Shown one piece after another: positions 40,874 to 48,490 of a stretch of 64,000 nt of DNA. Position 1 is the stretch's first letter, and the number at the start of each line of letters is the position of its first letter. Below the pieces are notes generated by a model. That model saw only the letters and a program-made list of their open reading frames with translations, was not told where the DNA came from and did not search any database. Source of the DNA: Lucifuga dentata (Eukaryota; Chordata; Actinopteri; Ophidiiformes; Bythitidae); NCBI GenBank assembly GCA_014773175.1, contig VXCM01000066.1, positions 54,348 through 118,347 on the forward strand, written 5' to 3'. The translations under genes and the position numbers were made by a program.

Positions 40874-43800
40874 AATGCAACTGAAAAAAAAACTAAATCA
40901 CAGAATAATAACTAACAAGCAAATGCAACAATGAAAAATGAAAAGCAAAACAAGAAAAAATAAGCATCAGACAGTAAGAGGAGTAAGGATTACATGCAAA
41001 ACAGAATCCCAGATTACCCAAAAACCAACTAAACACACTGATTGCCTTTCCTGCCCTACTTCTGACATTAATAGTCATAAACTCTCAGTTTTGAAAGTCA
41101 TAAAAGTATTATTTTATTCAAGAAATAGTAACTGTAAGAATTTTGCTGCTGTTCCCCTAAGCAAACTATAGGCGGGATTCAAACTAACAAGAAGAGACCG
41201 TGCTGTTGACTTGTGTATAATTTCTTTGAGAAAAGTAATTTAAAGGAGATCATAAAAACGATAATGTGATGCTGGACAATTACCTGCCACAGAGGACTTT
41301 CCAGCCTCCAAACAGGAACCAGCCGAGGCCTCGCTGCCTCTGATTGGCCCGGGCCCGCGGCAGAGTCTGGTAGTCACTTTCATCATTCTCAAAGGCTTCT
41401 TCAGACATCATCAGAGGCATCTCATCCAGGTTAGATGGCTCATCTTCTAGAGAGTATCTGCAGGGAAAGAAGATGGTCAAACATGCAGAAAAACTCAGCC
41501 TGGAACTGTGATAGCTTGTCCTTGTCGGTACTACAGACTGTTTTTGAATGAAGACTAATAATAATATATTTTGGTCTGAGGTAAAAAAAAATATAGAAAA
41601 TGTCCCTGCCATCTCAGACATTGGTTACTTTGTGATGAAAATAACAGCACAGCAAAAAAGAGACATTTATTCATCCTCTATGCTTTCCATCTAAGAACCG
41701 CTTGAATACCAATGCTGAATGTCTTGGCTTTCAATGTTTTCATACATTAAATCTACAGTGATTTTAAGCTGTACGTGTTCTGTCTACAGGCTGTGTGACC
41801 AAAGCCTGATGGATCTGCATGTTTGGTAGAAATCAAAGAAATTCTTGTCATAGCGGAAGATGTGCAAAATCTATTAAGTGGGAGAGAAAAGTGAAGAAAA
41901 GCCGAGATTAAAGCTTGTTAGTGCAGTTGGCGTCGTGCCTCTGTCCTAAGTACTGCAGAGTACATCTCCTATTCACATAACCCAGACATTTTAAAGAAAC
42001 ACTAGAAAAAACTCTTGAGAATGACAGTGTCTTATTCACAAGGCCCTCCGAAGCAATCGAGACTGTCTGCAGGCTAATCCAGACAGTAATTTACTTTATT
42101 TGCACTGATAGAACACAAAGAAACAAAGTATACCATATGATGATCCCATTCAAAGTGAAAATGAGTGAAGAAGAGAGCGAAACAAGGTTTTTTTTTTATG
42201 TTTTGCATTCACCCCTGAATTTTGATTTAAACTCAAAGCACTCAAAGCATCATGTCTTTGTGTGTGTGTGTGTGTGTGTCTGGTGAGCAGCAGACACACT
42301 TTTTCAGCTCATTTTAAATGTATCTAATTTCTAATATCTGATTTCCTGACCTACAAACCTCACTAAAACAATGTACTGTTTTCTGATGTATTGAATGGTA
42401 AAGGCCATTGTGGTCACGCTTTTGAGGTTTAGAGAAAATCTGAAAACTGTGGAATCAGCAGCTGTACATTCCTGTTCGTATGTGACAGCTCGAGATAACT
42501 TTATTAGCCTAAAACACAGTGGCTGCAAGATTAGTACTGAAGCAAATGCTTTTCAAATTGTTATATGCGTACATGTGTGCCAAATATAAGAATTACAATG
42601 TAGACAACTGTTACAAGTAAATAATCTTGCATTCTACAAAATCTCTCAGATGAATAATAATAGTTTAGTTAACCTTCAAATTTCTGGTCCAGATCCAGAC
42701 TGAAATATGATTTAATCCAGACTAGGAACAAAACTTTTAGCACATCACCACCCTGACCGCTTGCTGCTGATGCATTGTTGTCCTGTTACAACTGTTTTGT
42801 TTGTATTTTATTTTAATACTTCCTATTAAAAGGGAAAAGTCTTGTTTTGAAAGGAATATAGTCTGTCGTGGTCAGAAGAAATGCTATTTTTGTACGTATT
42901 TCTGGAGTTTGTGGAATTTAAATATGACTCATTTAATCAGCCCTTCCTGCACCCATGACTTCATGGTAATTGGAGGTCTACATTCATTTAAGTACAAGTC
43001 TCAAGTTGTTAGCAGAAATAAAAAGAAGTTAAAGTTACAAGCTGAGCACACATGAATCGCCCCAAAAAAGATGCAAGTATTTTTGTGATTCTCAAGTTAC
43101 TGTTATTTGAAATTTAGGGAAGAAGAGCAAGGAAGTTGTGTCAACACCTGATAATAAAAGTGACATATTACTTTATGGTCTAGTGTTCAATGTAAACAGA
43201 GTTGGAGAAGGAGCAACTGAAGGCATCATGAGTAAGACAGATTTGTGGACATCCATGGTCATCATTTTTGTTTTTACACTTCTGAATCAACAGCTGATTC
43301 TGTACCTGAGCATAGCAACTTTCTAAAATTAAAATCAACTGCGGTATGTATTAACAAAATGCTTGGACAGGACAGTACAAATGTTAAACAGCCAATTACT
43401 TTAATTTAGAGTTGGCCCGCTGCCTTGCATCCATATTAATCGCATGGTTGCAGAGTTTTAGTTCATAATTACCCAGAGTCAGATGGCTTGGCTTGTGCAA
43501 AATAGGTTTTCTGGGTTCGGCGTTCAGGACCTTGTGGCTAAAAACAAATTCCACTATATGACATGAGATTTCTATACTACACACTGTTTCAAATAAACTG
43601 TTCAGTGGTGAAGAAAAGTCAACCAAATTCTGCTGTAAACACAATATGAATGAAGCTTGGTAGTATTTGGTTTGATTCAGCTGATGCCAGTGACACATTT
43701 TAAGCTCTTTAACATCAACATTTATGTATTTCACTGAACAAAGAATTGCTACAATTATGACTTACTGCATTTTGAATCAAAATACTGGTGCCGGCAAAAA

Positions 43801-46800
43801 GTGCCGACCCTCTGCCTTCAGCCTGACTTCTTCTGCAACCATCAAGTACTTCTGACTGAAATGCCTACAACAACAACACAACCAGGAAATAATCAACAGG
43901 CTAATAGTTGATGTTTGCTGTCTGATCATATTGTTTGTGACGCTTGGAAGAATTACTGATTGTATGAGTGAGGTAAAGGTGGTAAATGCAGGTGCGGTGA
44001 GCTGCAGAATATTTGCCTATAAATATTTTAGCATTTGACTAGATACAGGGTCTAAAAAATAAAACTGAGAAAAAGGATTGAGAATAGTGAAATCCTGTAA
44101 AATGTAAAAACAGAACATAAAATTACTATACAACCTCAGTATAATCATGTAAACAGAGATGTGTAAAGCAGATAATGCATGGAAGATTATGAGCATGTGG
44201 GTGACGTGTGAATACAATGTCTTCCACAGGTTGGGAATATATTTGTGGGAGTCAGCTTCTGCGGTGGGGAGTGCTGACATCCAATACTTGGGAGCTGCGA
44301 AACAGTAAAGCATCCACAAGATAACTGCTGATTAGGAAAGACATTTTCCCAGCCTAAGTGCCTACGCATGAACCCAACATTCTGCAACTTTTCAATCAGT
44401 CTGCAACGACTCAAATGCATTATTAATTTTTTGATGAGGGGGGGGTGAAATCTGGGTGGGTTGNCGACTCAAATGCATTATTAATTTTTTGATGAGGGGG
44501 GGTGAAATCTGGGTGGGTTGAGAAAATAAAACATGTATATGAGAAACACTGGAATATAAGCAGCCTGAAAGGTTGCTCAACTGTATGTGAATGAGCGTCT
44601 CATCCCCATAGAAAACGCTGACGTGAACAAGCCTAAAACTAGTGTCAGTGGGATTATGAGCTTAAGATCGGCCGCTGACAGAGATTCTCGCTGATACGCC
44701 GCTGCAGAGCCATTCATCACGCCAAAGAAAACCGCGCCAAACCCAGCACAGCCTGACATACTCTCTGAGCCAAGAGGTCCTGCAATCTAAGGAGAGAATC
44801 TGAGAGGTAATGTGAAACAAGCTCTTATCTATCCTTGTGCTACTTATATTTGTGAAACACCAAAAAATACCTATCCAGTTACTGTACTTTGTCATTCTGC
44901 AATTATGATTCAGATCTCAAAATTGTACAAGATTTAGTGGTCCACAGTTTGTCCCCCCCCCCAAAAAAAAAAAAAAAAAAAAATTCACATAATACAGCAG
45001 CTCATCAAACAGGCTTGATTTCCCCAAAGGAAACCAAAGATTATTAAAAGTGTCTGATTTTACTCACTGTCCCTTTTCTTGCCTTTTGTGATTAAACTGT
45101 TTCTATATGTAGGAATGGAAGAATATAATTTTCTTTCATTTTTGAAACATAATCACATCATATATTATGCATATTTTATGCATTCATGCTTTAAGACCCT
45201 TGAATAATGCTAAACAGCAAACTGTAACAATTTCAGCTGACAGGACTCAAAATAAACCCCCTATGATGTTGAGTGTGAAGCACTAAGCATCATTTCAAAC
45301 CCTGTGATAATGAAAATCCCCTTCAGTGAGCAGTTACCAAGCAGCACATGTGACTTGTTAACTAAAGAGAACAGAAGCTGGCAGCAGCTCCTGAAATAAA
45401 TACTGAACCTTTCTGAGCTCATCCACAGCCACAAAATTGTCTCTCTCCTGTGAAATTGGCTTCAATCTGTCCCCTAAAGCCTCAGGTCTAGAAACAAAGA
45501 GCACATGACATCAAGAGCGGGTTAATGTCACCCTGTACCCTAATTAAAAACAAAACTTTAATTCTGTGGTCTTGCAAAGATAGCATACAGCATTTGCTTC
45601 AGGACACATCAACAATTAAATATGAGAGGAGAATGTAATTCTCGGAAACAGAGTTGATCATCAACACGTTGGTCATTTAAAAGACTTATAGAACTATAAA
45701 AATATAATATTCAAAAAGTGGTGCTAAATGGTGAAAAAAAAAGTTAATTTTTGACTTGCTGCATTTGGAGGTTCGGAGTTAAACATGCAAATAAAGTGAC
45801 TGGGCTTGAAACTCAACTGGGCTTGCAACATGGAAGCCATCAGCAACCACCTCCAATGAAAAGTTTTCAGCAAAGTCTTCAGCATTGTTTAACTTTGTGT
45901 TTTTTGTTTGCACACTGTTGGAGCTTGCAAACAAGGTGCACAAGCCATAGTTGCTATGCTTGTATTTCCTGTTATGGAAATAACCTCACTNTTCAGCATT
46001 GTTTAACTTTGTGTTTTTTGTTTGCACACTGTTGGAGCTTACAAACAAGGTGCACAAGCCATAGTTGCTATGCTTGTATTTCCTGTTATGGAAATAACCT
46101 CACTGCGAATAAAACAAAAACAGAGAATTTTCCCTTGGGTGATCAAGAAAAGTCTCATACGAGAATAGTGTGAGAAAGGAATGCTCTTGGTAACAAACCC
46201 TAAAGCTTAATATGATATTGGTCAAAAAAAAAAAAAAANAAAAAAAAAAAAAAAAGAGCTGTTATTGTGCATAAGAGCTACATCTGTGGACTCCACCACA
46301 TAAAAATATCTACTTATACTACGAAGCAACAACTGTCTTGGCCTACTACTTGACCTACAAGTACCTGGTCATGCGACCACTTCCCTTCCTGTCCATTTCT
46401 GAATCTGAGCTCATCCTCGTCCAGTCCTATTGGTCCAGTCTGAAATATGAACAATAAACTTATAGATGTTGACTGCAGTGTGTGTAACAGAGGTCCAGGA
46501 TAGATGAATAATGGTTAAAATGCTGGAAAACACACAGAAGCTGTCATGTGGTTTTAAATACAGAAGGGACTGAGCAGTGCAGCGGTCAGCAGATCTCAGT
46601 CAGCAGCCTACGCTAACCTAGCTAAAGTTATATCAAACCAGCAATGACAGATTAAACGTTAGACAAATCTTTAGGTTTATCAACAATGGGGAGAAGGGAG
46701 AGAAAAAAATTCAGCTGTCAAATAATGGCAAAGGAGCTGTCAGTGTAACAAAGCCATGCTAAGCTAGCAGTCAAAGCTGACGCCAACAACCACAAGACAC

Positions 46801-46978
46801 GGAGCCTGAGATTAAACAAGCTAGGGAAATGTTCTTTTTTTTAACTACTGGCTCCCTTTTCAGTGTTTGATAAAATAACCCCGCTAACCTCCCCATACCT
46901 TGAAAGTCTCGCTGAGTTGTAATACGGAGTTCTTTTCGAGTTCTTCTGTACCGGGTTTAACGGGATGCTGTCAGCCAT
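4831..46978 (-). CDS. atp9b: ATP9B, class-2 P4-ATPase (putative phospholipid flippase), complete 30-exon gene
   Basis: The spliced reading frame is 3408 nt, giving 1135 residues (human ATP9B is about 1147). P-type ATPase landmarks are all present: A-domain DGET at 257-260, PISL in membrane segment 4 at 408-411, the phosphorylation motif DKTGT with D455, KGAD at 645-648, TGDK at 754-757 and the hinge GDGGND at 861-866. Ten membrane segments can be placed: two in exons 4-5, two in exon 12, six in exons 25-30. ATP9B rather than ATP9A is indicated by the N-terminal block MPLMMSEE...ESDY, by the [10 protein letters not shown] insert near the end, and by sall3 as upstream neighbour. From family knowledge, ATP9 proteins act at the trans-Golgi/endosome and leave the ER without a CDC50 subunit. 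Introns under 500 bp (for example those at 4968-5342, 5376-5849, 7480-7656, 7766-8323, 8480-9270, 9416-9948, 10048-10661, 22602-22838 and 35887-36233) show nothing beyond splice signals and low-complexity tracts. Confidence 0.97.
5250..5292 (+). repeat. GA microsatellite
   Basis: (GA)n with a few AAAG interruptions, in the intron just downstream of the 33-nt atp9b microexon. In the transcript it is CU-rich, hence a possible PTB-type binding tract (inference). Confidence 0.8.
5343..5375 (-). CDS. atp9b: atp9b exon 29 (33-nt microexon)
   Basis: Residues 1080-1090, [10 protein letters not shown] flanked by split glycine and aspartate codons. Acceptor GACAG|GCATAG, donor CTTG|GTAGGT. It is 33 nt with phase 1 on both sides, so skipping keeps the frame. 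The insert matches [12 protein letters not shown] of human ATP9B. Confidence 0.93.
5850..6053 (-). CDS. atp9b: atp9b exon 28 (membrane segments 8 and 9)
   Basis: Residues 1012-1079. It covers [20 protein letters not shown] (segment 8) and [20 protein letters not shown] (segment 9), and ends in NEYF with a phase-1 donor. Confidence 0.96.
6054..7421. other. atp9b intron 27
   Basis: 1.4 kb with a T/N join at 6988-7025. Nothing else is recognised. Confidence 0.6.
7422..7479 (-). CDS. atp9b: atp9b exon 27 (membrane segment 7)
   Basis: Residues 993-1011: [19 protein letters not shown]. 58 nt. Donor CAAG|GTAAGC. Confidence 0.94.
7657..7765 (-). CDS. atp9b: atp9b exon 26 (membrane segment 6)
   Basis: Residues 956-992: [20 protein letters not shown] to KDLTK, almost identical to human ATP9B. 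Confidence 0.96.
8036..8100 (-). CDS. atp9b: atp9b exon 25 (membrane segment 5)
   Basis: Residues 935-955: [20 protein letters not shown]. Donor GG|GTATGT, phase 2. Confidence 0.95.
8324..8479 (-). CDS. atp9b: atp9b exon 24
   Basis: Residues 883-934: [20 protein letters not shown] to MIISAMQ, leading to membrane segment 5. Confidence 0.96.
8719..8783 (-). CDS. atp9b: atp9b exon 23 (hinge GDGGND motif)
   Basis: Residues 861-882. [20 protein letters not shown] carries the Mg-coordinating aspartate of the hinge motif. Confidence 0.96.
9271..9415 (-). CDS. atp9b: atp9b exon 22
   Basis: Residues 813-860: [20 protein letters not shown] and onward to TCAI. The YEHEF form matches ATP9B (ATP9A has YEYEF). 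Donor CATAG|GTGAGT. Confidence 0.96.
9745..9834 (-). CDS. atp9b: atp9b exon 21
   Basis: Residues 783-812: [19 protein letters not shown] to SGDSLE, in the P domain. Confidence 0.94.
9949..10047 (-). CDS. atp9b: atp9b exon 20 (TGDK motif, weak donor)
   Basis: Residues 750-782. [17 protein letters not shown] holds the TGDK P-domain motif. The only phase-0 donor is CCT|GTGTGT, which has T at the last exon base and changes the human Gln at this point to Pro. The 3' boundary is therefore less certain than the rest. Confidence 0.82.
10236..10406 (-). CDS. atp9b: atp9b exon 19
   Basis: Residues 693-749. It includes [14 protein letters not shown] and LRNAGIK, the return from the N domain to the phosphorylation domain. 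Confidence 0.95.
10541..10600 (+). repeat. poly-A followed by TA repeat
   Basis: About 40 A then (TA)7, in the 255-bp intron between atp9b exons 18 and 19, some 60 bp from the exon 18 donor. Confidence 0.85.
10662..10745 (-). CDS. atp9b: atp9b exon 18
   Basis: Residues 665-692: [17 protein letters not shown] to DFE, a conserved N-domain helix. Acceptor TCAG|TGTGGC. Confidence 0.95.
11030..11300. promoter_or_regulatory. candidate conserved non-coding element
   Basis: A repeat-poor block in atp9b intron 17 with TTGATTGGTTATTGACA, TAGCGCCAGTAGGACATCAT and GGTCACTAATTAAATG. Could be an enhancer of atp9b or of sall3. Confidence 0.25.
11547..11639 (-). CDS. atp9b: atp9b exon 17 (KGAD motif)
   Basis: Residues 634-664: [12 protein letters not shown] to NDWLEEE. 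KGAD is the ATP-binding lysine motif of the N domain. Donor GAA|GTAAGG. Confidence 0.94.
11958..12119 (-). CDS. atp9b: atp9b exon 16 (nucleotide-binding domain)
   Basis: Residues 580-633: [15 protein letters not shown] to [11 protein letters not shown]. Arg replaces the Gln of human VALVQWTES (codon CGG versus a CAG-type codon). Donor AGG|GTGTGT. Confidence 0.93.
12340..12948. mobile_element. TTAA inverted-repeat element, copy A (near-complete palindrome)
   Basis: The arms at about 12345-12610 and 12650-12948 are reverse complements over most of their length. Markers such as GACAATCATTTCCCAAAG and GATAGGTAATCCATCAT recur inverted. The right end is ATCCTTTAA at a TTAA. There is no coding capacity, so it is a non-autonomous DNA transposon (MITE-like) or foldback element. 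The left tip is degenerate. Confidence 0.75.
15840..15990. promoter_or_regulatory. candidate conserved non-coding element
   Basis: Includes GGGTCAAATGACCC (a palindromic nuclear-receptor-like site) and CCTAATGATGGCTCATTAAA (homeodomain-like cores). In atp9b intron 15. Function is inferred only. Confidence 0.3.
17645..17896 (-). CDS. atp9b: atp9b exon 15 (252 nt, nucleotide-binding domain)
   Basis: Residues 496-579. A variable Ser/Gly-rich linker precedes [20 protein letters not shown], then YQASSPDE. Acceptor TTAG|GTAACT and donor GAG|GTAGAT keep phase 0. Human ATP9B has the same linker position. Confidence 0.95.
18000..18200 (+). repeat. probable retroelement tail
   Basis: An ATTTT-rich run is followed by CCCACTGGGGATTAATAAA, a typical fish non-LTR 3' end. 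Family uncertain. Confidence 0.35.
18555..18780. promoter_or_regulatory. candidate conserved non-coding element
   Basis: A repeat-poor, balanced-composition stretch in atp9b intron 14 with ATTAATTTAA, CATCATGTCATA and AGCTGCCTTTGACAGG, reminiscent of developmental enhancers. No conservation data are available here. Confidence 0.25.
19020..19110 (+). repeat. hAT-like repeat fragment
   Basis: TCTCAAACTGTGGTATGTGT and the following GGTGGTACACC resemble the terminal part of widespread vertebrate hAT-type repeats. Short and degenerate. Confidence 0.35.
19987..20017. repeat. perfect 14-bp hairpin
   Basis: Arms AGATTGACAGCAAC and its exact complement with a 3-nt loop (TCT), followed by T-rich DNA. 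In atp9b intron 14. Confidence 0.9.
20196..20308 (-). CDS. atp9b: atp9b exon 14
   Basis: Residues 458-495. It continues the P-motif with [20 protein letters not shown] and leads into the nucleotide-binding domain. Confidence 0.95.
21061..21658. mobile_element. TTAA inverted-repeat element, copy B
   Basis: The left end is TTAAAGGACC and the right end GGTCCTTTGA. Terminal inverted repeats of about 90 bp end at GACAATCATTTCCCAAA. The left tip carries a small duplication of AGGACC. Same family as copy A, about 600 bp, no open frame of note. Located in atp9b intron 13. Confidence 0.8.
22113..22217. repeat. AT palindromic tract
   Basis: About 100 bp built only of TATA, GATATC and CTATATAG units, which are largely self-complementary and could extrude as a cruciform. 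In atp9b intron 13. Confidence 0.85.
22459..22601 (-). CDS. atp9b: atp9b exon 13 (phosphorylation site)
   Basis: Residues 410-457. It ends at DKT. The glycine codon of DKTGT is split by a phase-1 intron. D455 is the residue phosphorylated in the catalytic cycle. Acceptor TAG|CTTGCG after a 237-bp intron. Confidence 0.96.
22839..22999 (-). CDS. atp9b: atp9b exon 12 (membrane segments 3 and 4)
   Basis: Residues 357-409. It encodes segment 3 ([19 protein letters not shown]) and segment 4 ([14 protein letters not shown]), including the Pro408 lipid-path kink. Confidence 0.96.
23000..27138. other. atp9b introns 10 and 11 (around exon 11)
   Basis: Exon 11 (25757-25833) lies inside. The repeat-poor block 24600-24900 is a candidate conserved element. 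TG/CA-rich patches occur at 25890-25935 and 26609-26645. Confidence 0.5.
25757..25833 (-). CDS. atp9b: atp9b exon 11
   Basis: Residues 331-356: [20 protein letters not shown] and on to KNK, the last actuator strand before segment 3. Confidence 0.94.
27139..27214 (-). CDS. atp9b: atp9b exon 10
   Basis: Residues 306-330: [20 protein letters not shown], a highly conserved ATP9 actuator segment. Donor TCTG|GTAAGT. Confidence 0.95.
27440..27880 (+). mobile_element. LINE 3' end (L2-like)
   Basis: The frame [19 protein letters not shown] resembles the C-terminus of the ORF2 reverse-transcriptase protein of L2-type fish LINEs. It is followed by a typical 3' UTR ending TGGCTTATAAATAAATTGAC. 5'-truncated, in atp9b intron 9. 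Confidence 0.6.
29507..29542. repeat. perfect 15-bp hairpin
   Basis: Arms TCAGTGCAGTGACCT and its exact complement are separated by 6 nt (ATCTAC). In atp9b intron 9. Confidence 0.9.
30083..30213. other. assembly join: 65-bp sequence repeated around an N
   Basis: 30083-30147 and 30149-30213 are identical and separated by a single N at 30148. This is the signature of overlapping contig ends joined without merging. Confidence 0.9.
30973..31053 (-). CDS. atp9b: atp9b exon 9
   Basis: Residues 279-305, within the actuator domain: [15 protein letters not shown] and FEGNFTK. 81 nt, phase 0 at both ends. Confidence 0.93.
32271..32365 (-). CDS. atp9b: atp9b exon 8 (DGET motif)
   Basis: Residues 247-278. 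It contains [14 protein letters not shown] is the P4 equivalent of TGES and promotes dephosphorylation. Donor GGG|GTATGC. Confidence 0.95.
32650..33115 (+). mobile_element. LINE-like 3' end with pentanucleotide tail
   Basis: The frame [20 protein letters not shown] looks like the end of a non-LTR ORF2. The tail GGACAATAAAG is followed by TTCTG/TTCTA tandem repeats (33084-33113), as in LINE 3' ends. Family not assigned. In atp9b intron 7. Confidence 0.5.
33031..33066. repeat. perfect 16-bp hairpin
   Basis: Arms CCATAGGTGGAAATTT and its exact complement, loop TAAC. It sits inside the LINE-like tail in atp9b intron 7. Confidence 0.9.
33630..33656 (+). repeat. TG microsatellite
   Basis: (TG)n with one TA interruption in atp9b intron 7, followed by irregular TGAG/TGTG units up to about 33700. 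Confidence 0.8.
34040..34232 (+). mobile_element. interspersed repeat with LINE-type tail
   Basis: CCTGAGGTTTCTTCCATTTT to CTTTGAGACACTG and ATACAAATAAACTTGACTTG is a pattern common at the 3' ends of abundant fish retroelements. It carries no open frame. Confidence 0.5.
34322..34373 (-). CDS. atp9b: atp9b exon 7 (52-nt exon, actuator domain)
   Basis: Residues 230-246: [17 protein letters not shown]. The exon is too short to show up as a long open frame. It was found by searching for the segment missing between exons 6 and 8. Acceptor TAG|AAC, donor AATG|GTGAGA, phases fit both neighbours. Confidence 0.93.
34374..35777. other. atp9b introns 5 and 6 (around exon 6)
   Basis: Non-coding DNA on both sides of the 59-nt exon 6 (35022-35080). 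A repeat-poor stretch with TAAT/ATTA motifs lies at 34800-34930. A purine/pyrimidine-alternating CACGTG-rich patch lies near 35420-35465. Confidence 0.5.
35022..35080 (-). CDS. atp9b: atp9b exon 6 (actuator domain)
   Basis: Residues 210-229. [19 protein letters not shown] is the typical A-domain entry strand of P4-ATPases. Confidence 0.95.
35778..35886 (-). CDS. atp9b: atp9b exon 5 (membrane segment 2)
   Basis: Residues 174-209. [15 protein letters not shown] completes segment 2 and enters the actuator domain. Donor GAG|GTGAGC. Confidence 0.96.
36234..36347 (-). CDS. atp9b: atp9b exon 4 (membrane segment 1)
   Basis: Residues 136-173. [20 protein letters not shown] is the first membrane helix, followed by the short lumenal loop and TYWAPL at the start of segment 2. 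Confidence 0.96.
36599..37749. mobile_element. TTAA inverted-repeat element, copy C outer (interrupted)
   Basis: The left end TTAAAGGACCATACC at 36599 pairs with GGTCCTTAA at 37749. The body is split by the inner element 36933-37525. The outer copy is more diverged than the inner one, consistent with an older insertion. Confidence 0.7.
36933..37525. mobile_element. TTAA inverted-repeat element, copy C inner (nested)
   Basis: TTAAAGGACCATACC at the left and GGTATGTTCCTTTAA at the right, 593 bp, closely similar to copy B. It lies inside an older member of the same family. Confidence 0.8.
38751..38901 (-). CDS. atp9b: atp9b exon 3
   Basis: Residues 85-135. It has a cysteine-rich stretch (SCCNC...C) that could be acylated, then KARTVWLG and KNQKYN, which lead into the first membrane segment. 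Donor GGG|GTGAGT, phase 0. Confidence 0.95.
39554..39590 (+). repeat. GA microsatellite
   Basis: About 18 uninterrupted GA units in atp9b intron 2. Confidence 0.9.
39709..39738 (+). repeat. G-run cluster (G-quadruplex candidate)
   Basis: Five G runs of 6, 5, 5, 4 and 6 are separated by single C. It is on the plus strand, the template strand for atp9b, so the transcript would be C-rich. In intron 2. Confidence 0.85.
41284..41457 (-). CDS. atp9b: atp9b exon 2
   Basis: Residues 27-84. This acidic N-terminal block ([18 protein letters not shown]) is characteristic of ATP9B and has no counterpart in ATP9A. Acceptor CTGCAG|ATAC, donor CAG|GTAA. Confidence 0.95.
42259..42279 (+). repeat. TG microsatellite
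   Basis: (TG)n of about ten units in atp9b intron 1. Confidence 0.85.
44407..44520. other. assembly join: 56/57-bp sequence repeated around an N
   Basis: The copies at 44407-44463 and 44465-44520 differ only in the length of a G run (8 versus 7). The N is at 44464. Confidence 0.9.
45878..46104. other. assembly join: 113-bp sequence repeated around an N
   Basis: 45878-45990 and 45992-46104 differ at one base (GAGCTTGC versus GAGCTTAC), perhaps a haplotype difference. The N is at 45991. Confidence 0.9.
46899..46978 (-). CDS. atp9b: atp9b coding exon 1 (start codon)
   Basis: It encodes residues 1-26 plus two bases of residue 27, beginning [10 protein letters not shown], close to human MADQIPLYPV. 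The context AAG-ATG-GCT is a good Kozak match. The donor is AAG|GTATGG. The cytosolic N-terminus starts here. Confidence 0.93.
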
Positions 46979-46983
46979 CTTGG
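46973..46983 (-). promoter_or_regulatory. YY1-like motif over the atp9b start codon
   Basis: The minus strand reads GCCAAGATGGCTG, where the ATG is the start codon. AAGATGGC is the YY1 consensus often placed at the 5' end of TATA-less housekeeping genes. Binding is inferred. Confidence 0.35.
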
Positions 46984-48490
46984 CTGGGCAGTACACGCAC
47001 CCTTACGTCATAATAAAAAATATTATGGTGCCTTCAGGTGCTGTGCAAAAATATAGTAACTTTGAAGACTGACCAAAACAAACAAACAAACAAAAAAAAA
47101 AAAAAAACNAAAAAAAAAAAAAAAGGCCGGGATTGGACATTTTGGTGCCGAGAGCACAGAAGCTCTCTCGTTGGTGTTAGTTAACAAGTATTTTATTGTA
47201 TACTTCTATGAAAATCGATTGTTTAATTTCAGTTGCTGCATGTTTTGTCTGAATAACTTCATCGAAAAGTACTGTAAATAAAATAGTGTAAATAGTTTAA
47301 AAGAATATGGTAGTTTAAATAAAAACTATTTATCACCAAAACAGTTAAATGTCAGACAGTAGGACTGGGCCTATGCAGGCAGAGAATAATTAAACGTTCC
47401 TTTCCTAACAAATATAATTTAATTATTTGGAGTGTGAAACAGTGTTTGGAGAGTTGACAGAACTGTTGGCTGTTGTTCATATAAATACTGTCATCTACTA
47501 CATCATATTCATCTTAAATTATTGCTTTCCACTGAGTTAATGTATCCTGTCTCCACTTAAACCTTAAATTTAATCTTATTTCCACAAATTAATATATGGG
47601 GACAATGTCACTCTGTCCTACTTTGCCTTTTTATTTTTCATAAGTAAATGTGGCACTGTGAACTAAATTCAAGTCAATTTCCCATGAGAAACTGCTATAA
47701 TTTTGATACTTACTCTTTTTGAAAGAAAGAAAAGGACCAGGCCTATGCTGCCATTCATGCTCTCTGTTANCAAAAAAAAAAAAAAAAAGTAGATTAACTC
47801 ATGTAGTTTGCATGTGTGCATCTGTACCTCCATGTACTTTAAATTATATTCAAGTTGTTTCCAGAAAGAATATATAAGGCTCGCTGACATCATGCAATTT
47901 TGCAAGGTTCATTGTTAAATGTTTAAATATGAAGACATTTTATGACATCTTAATCTACTGGCTGTGACATAGAATCAGGTAGTGAATTAAAAAGTGCAAA
48001 CTCTTGTTTGTTCTAGTTTTTATTCTGCCATCTGTTGTAAGGATGTAAGGATGTTCACCACAACAATGACAATCAAACATTTCATCTCAGCTGCAGGAAT
48101 ATATGAGGATATTTTGTGCTTTGCACCAGCTAGCAGCAATGGGCAGCTGTCCGAGGAGGAGGAGGAAGAGAGCAGTATATGCATTATTGATTACAATATG
48201 TTCATTTCTTCAAAGTTCCCATACATCTCCCAGGTGAGCACCATAGGAATTCTCAGGTACAAATTAAACAACTTATGTACTGTATTAAAAAAAAAAGCAC
48301 AAATAACTGCAAAGTAAAATAACAAAAATATGAATAACCTACTACTTGCCGTCAATTGATAAAAACTTCTTCAAGTCTCTCTCTCTCTCTCTATATATAT
48401 ATATAATACATAAGAACCAACAAGTTGTTTTACAAATATTCAACTTCCATAATAGTTTGCATAAGTATTTATTCACCATTCCGCTTTTTT
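46979..48490. other. sall3-atp9b intergenic gap
   Basis: Only 1512 bp separate the sall3 stop from the atp9b start. It must hold the sall3 3' UTR and the atp9b promoter. AATAAA candidates on the minus strand lie at 48468-48473 (17 bp after the stop, probably too close) and 48018-48023. It also holds a CT/TA microsatellite near 48378-48405 and two poly-A/N joins (47109, 47769). Confidence 0.7.
47003..47010 (-). promoter_or_regulatory. CRE/ATF-like site upstream of atp9b
   Basis: TGACGTAA on the minus strand, 24 bp before the atp9b ATG. This is a close match to CRE/ATF half-palindromes, which are common in promoters of broadly expressed genes. Function is inferred. Confidence 0.35.

Larger units (their letters stand above)
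38902..41283. other. atp9b intron 2
   Basis: 2.4 kb with a GA microsatellite, the G-run cluster, an N at 40065 and a long A-rich tract at 40785-40870. Nothing coding. Confidence 0.7.
41458..46898. other. atp9b intron 1
   Basis: 5.4 kb of AT-rich DNA with a TG microsatellite, A/N join at 46239 and the two sequence-repeating joins. A somewhat GC-richer block at 44640-44770 has no recognised coding content. Confidence 0.7.

Noticed and set aside
45751..46173. 140-codon frame with an internal protein repeat
   Set aside because: The repeat is the 113-bp assembly duplication around the N at 45991, not a tandem-repeat protein.
4831..46978. Identification as atp9a
   Set aside because: The N-terminal MPLMMSEE block, YEHEF and the [10 protein letters not shown] insert are ATP9B features.
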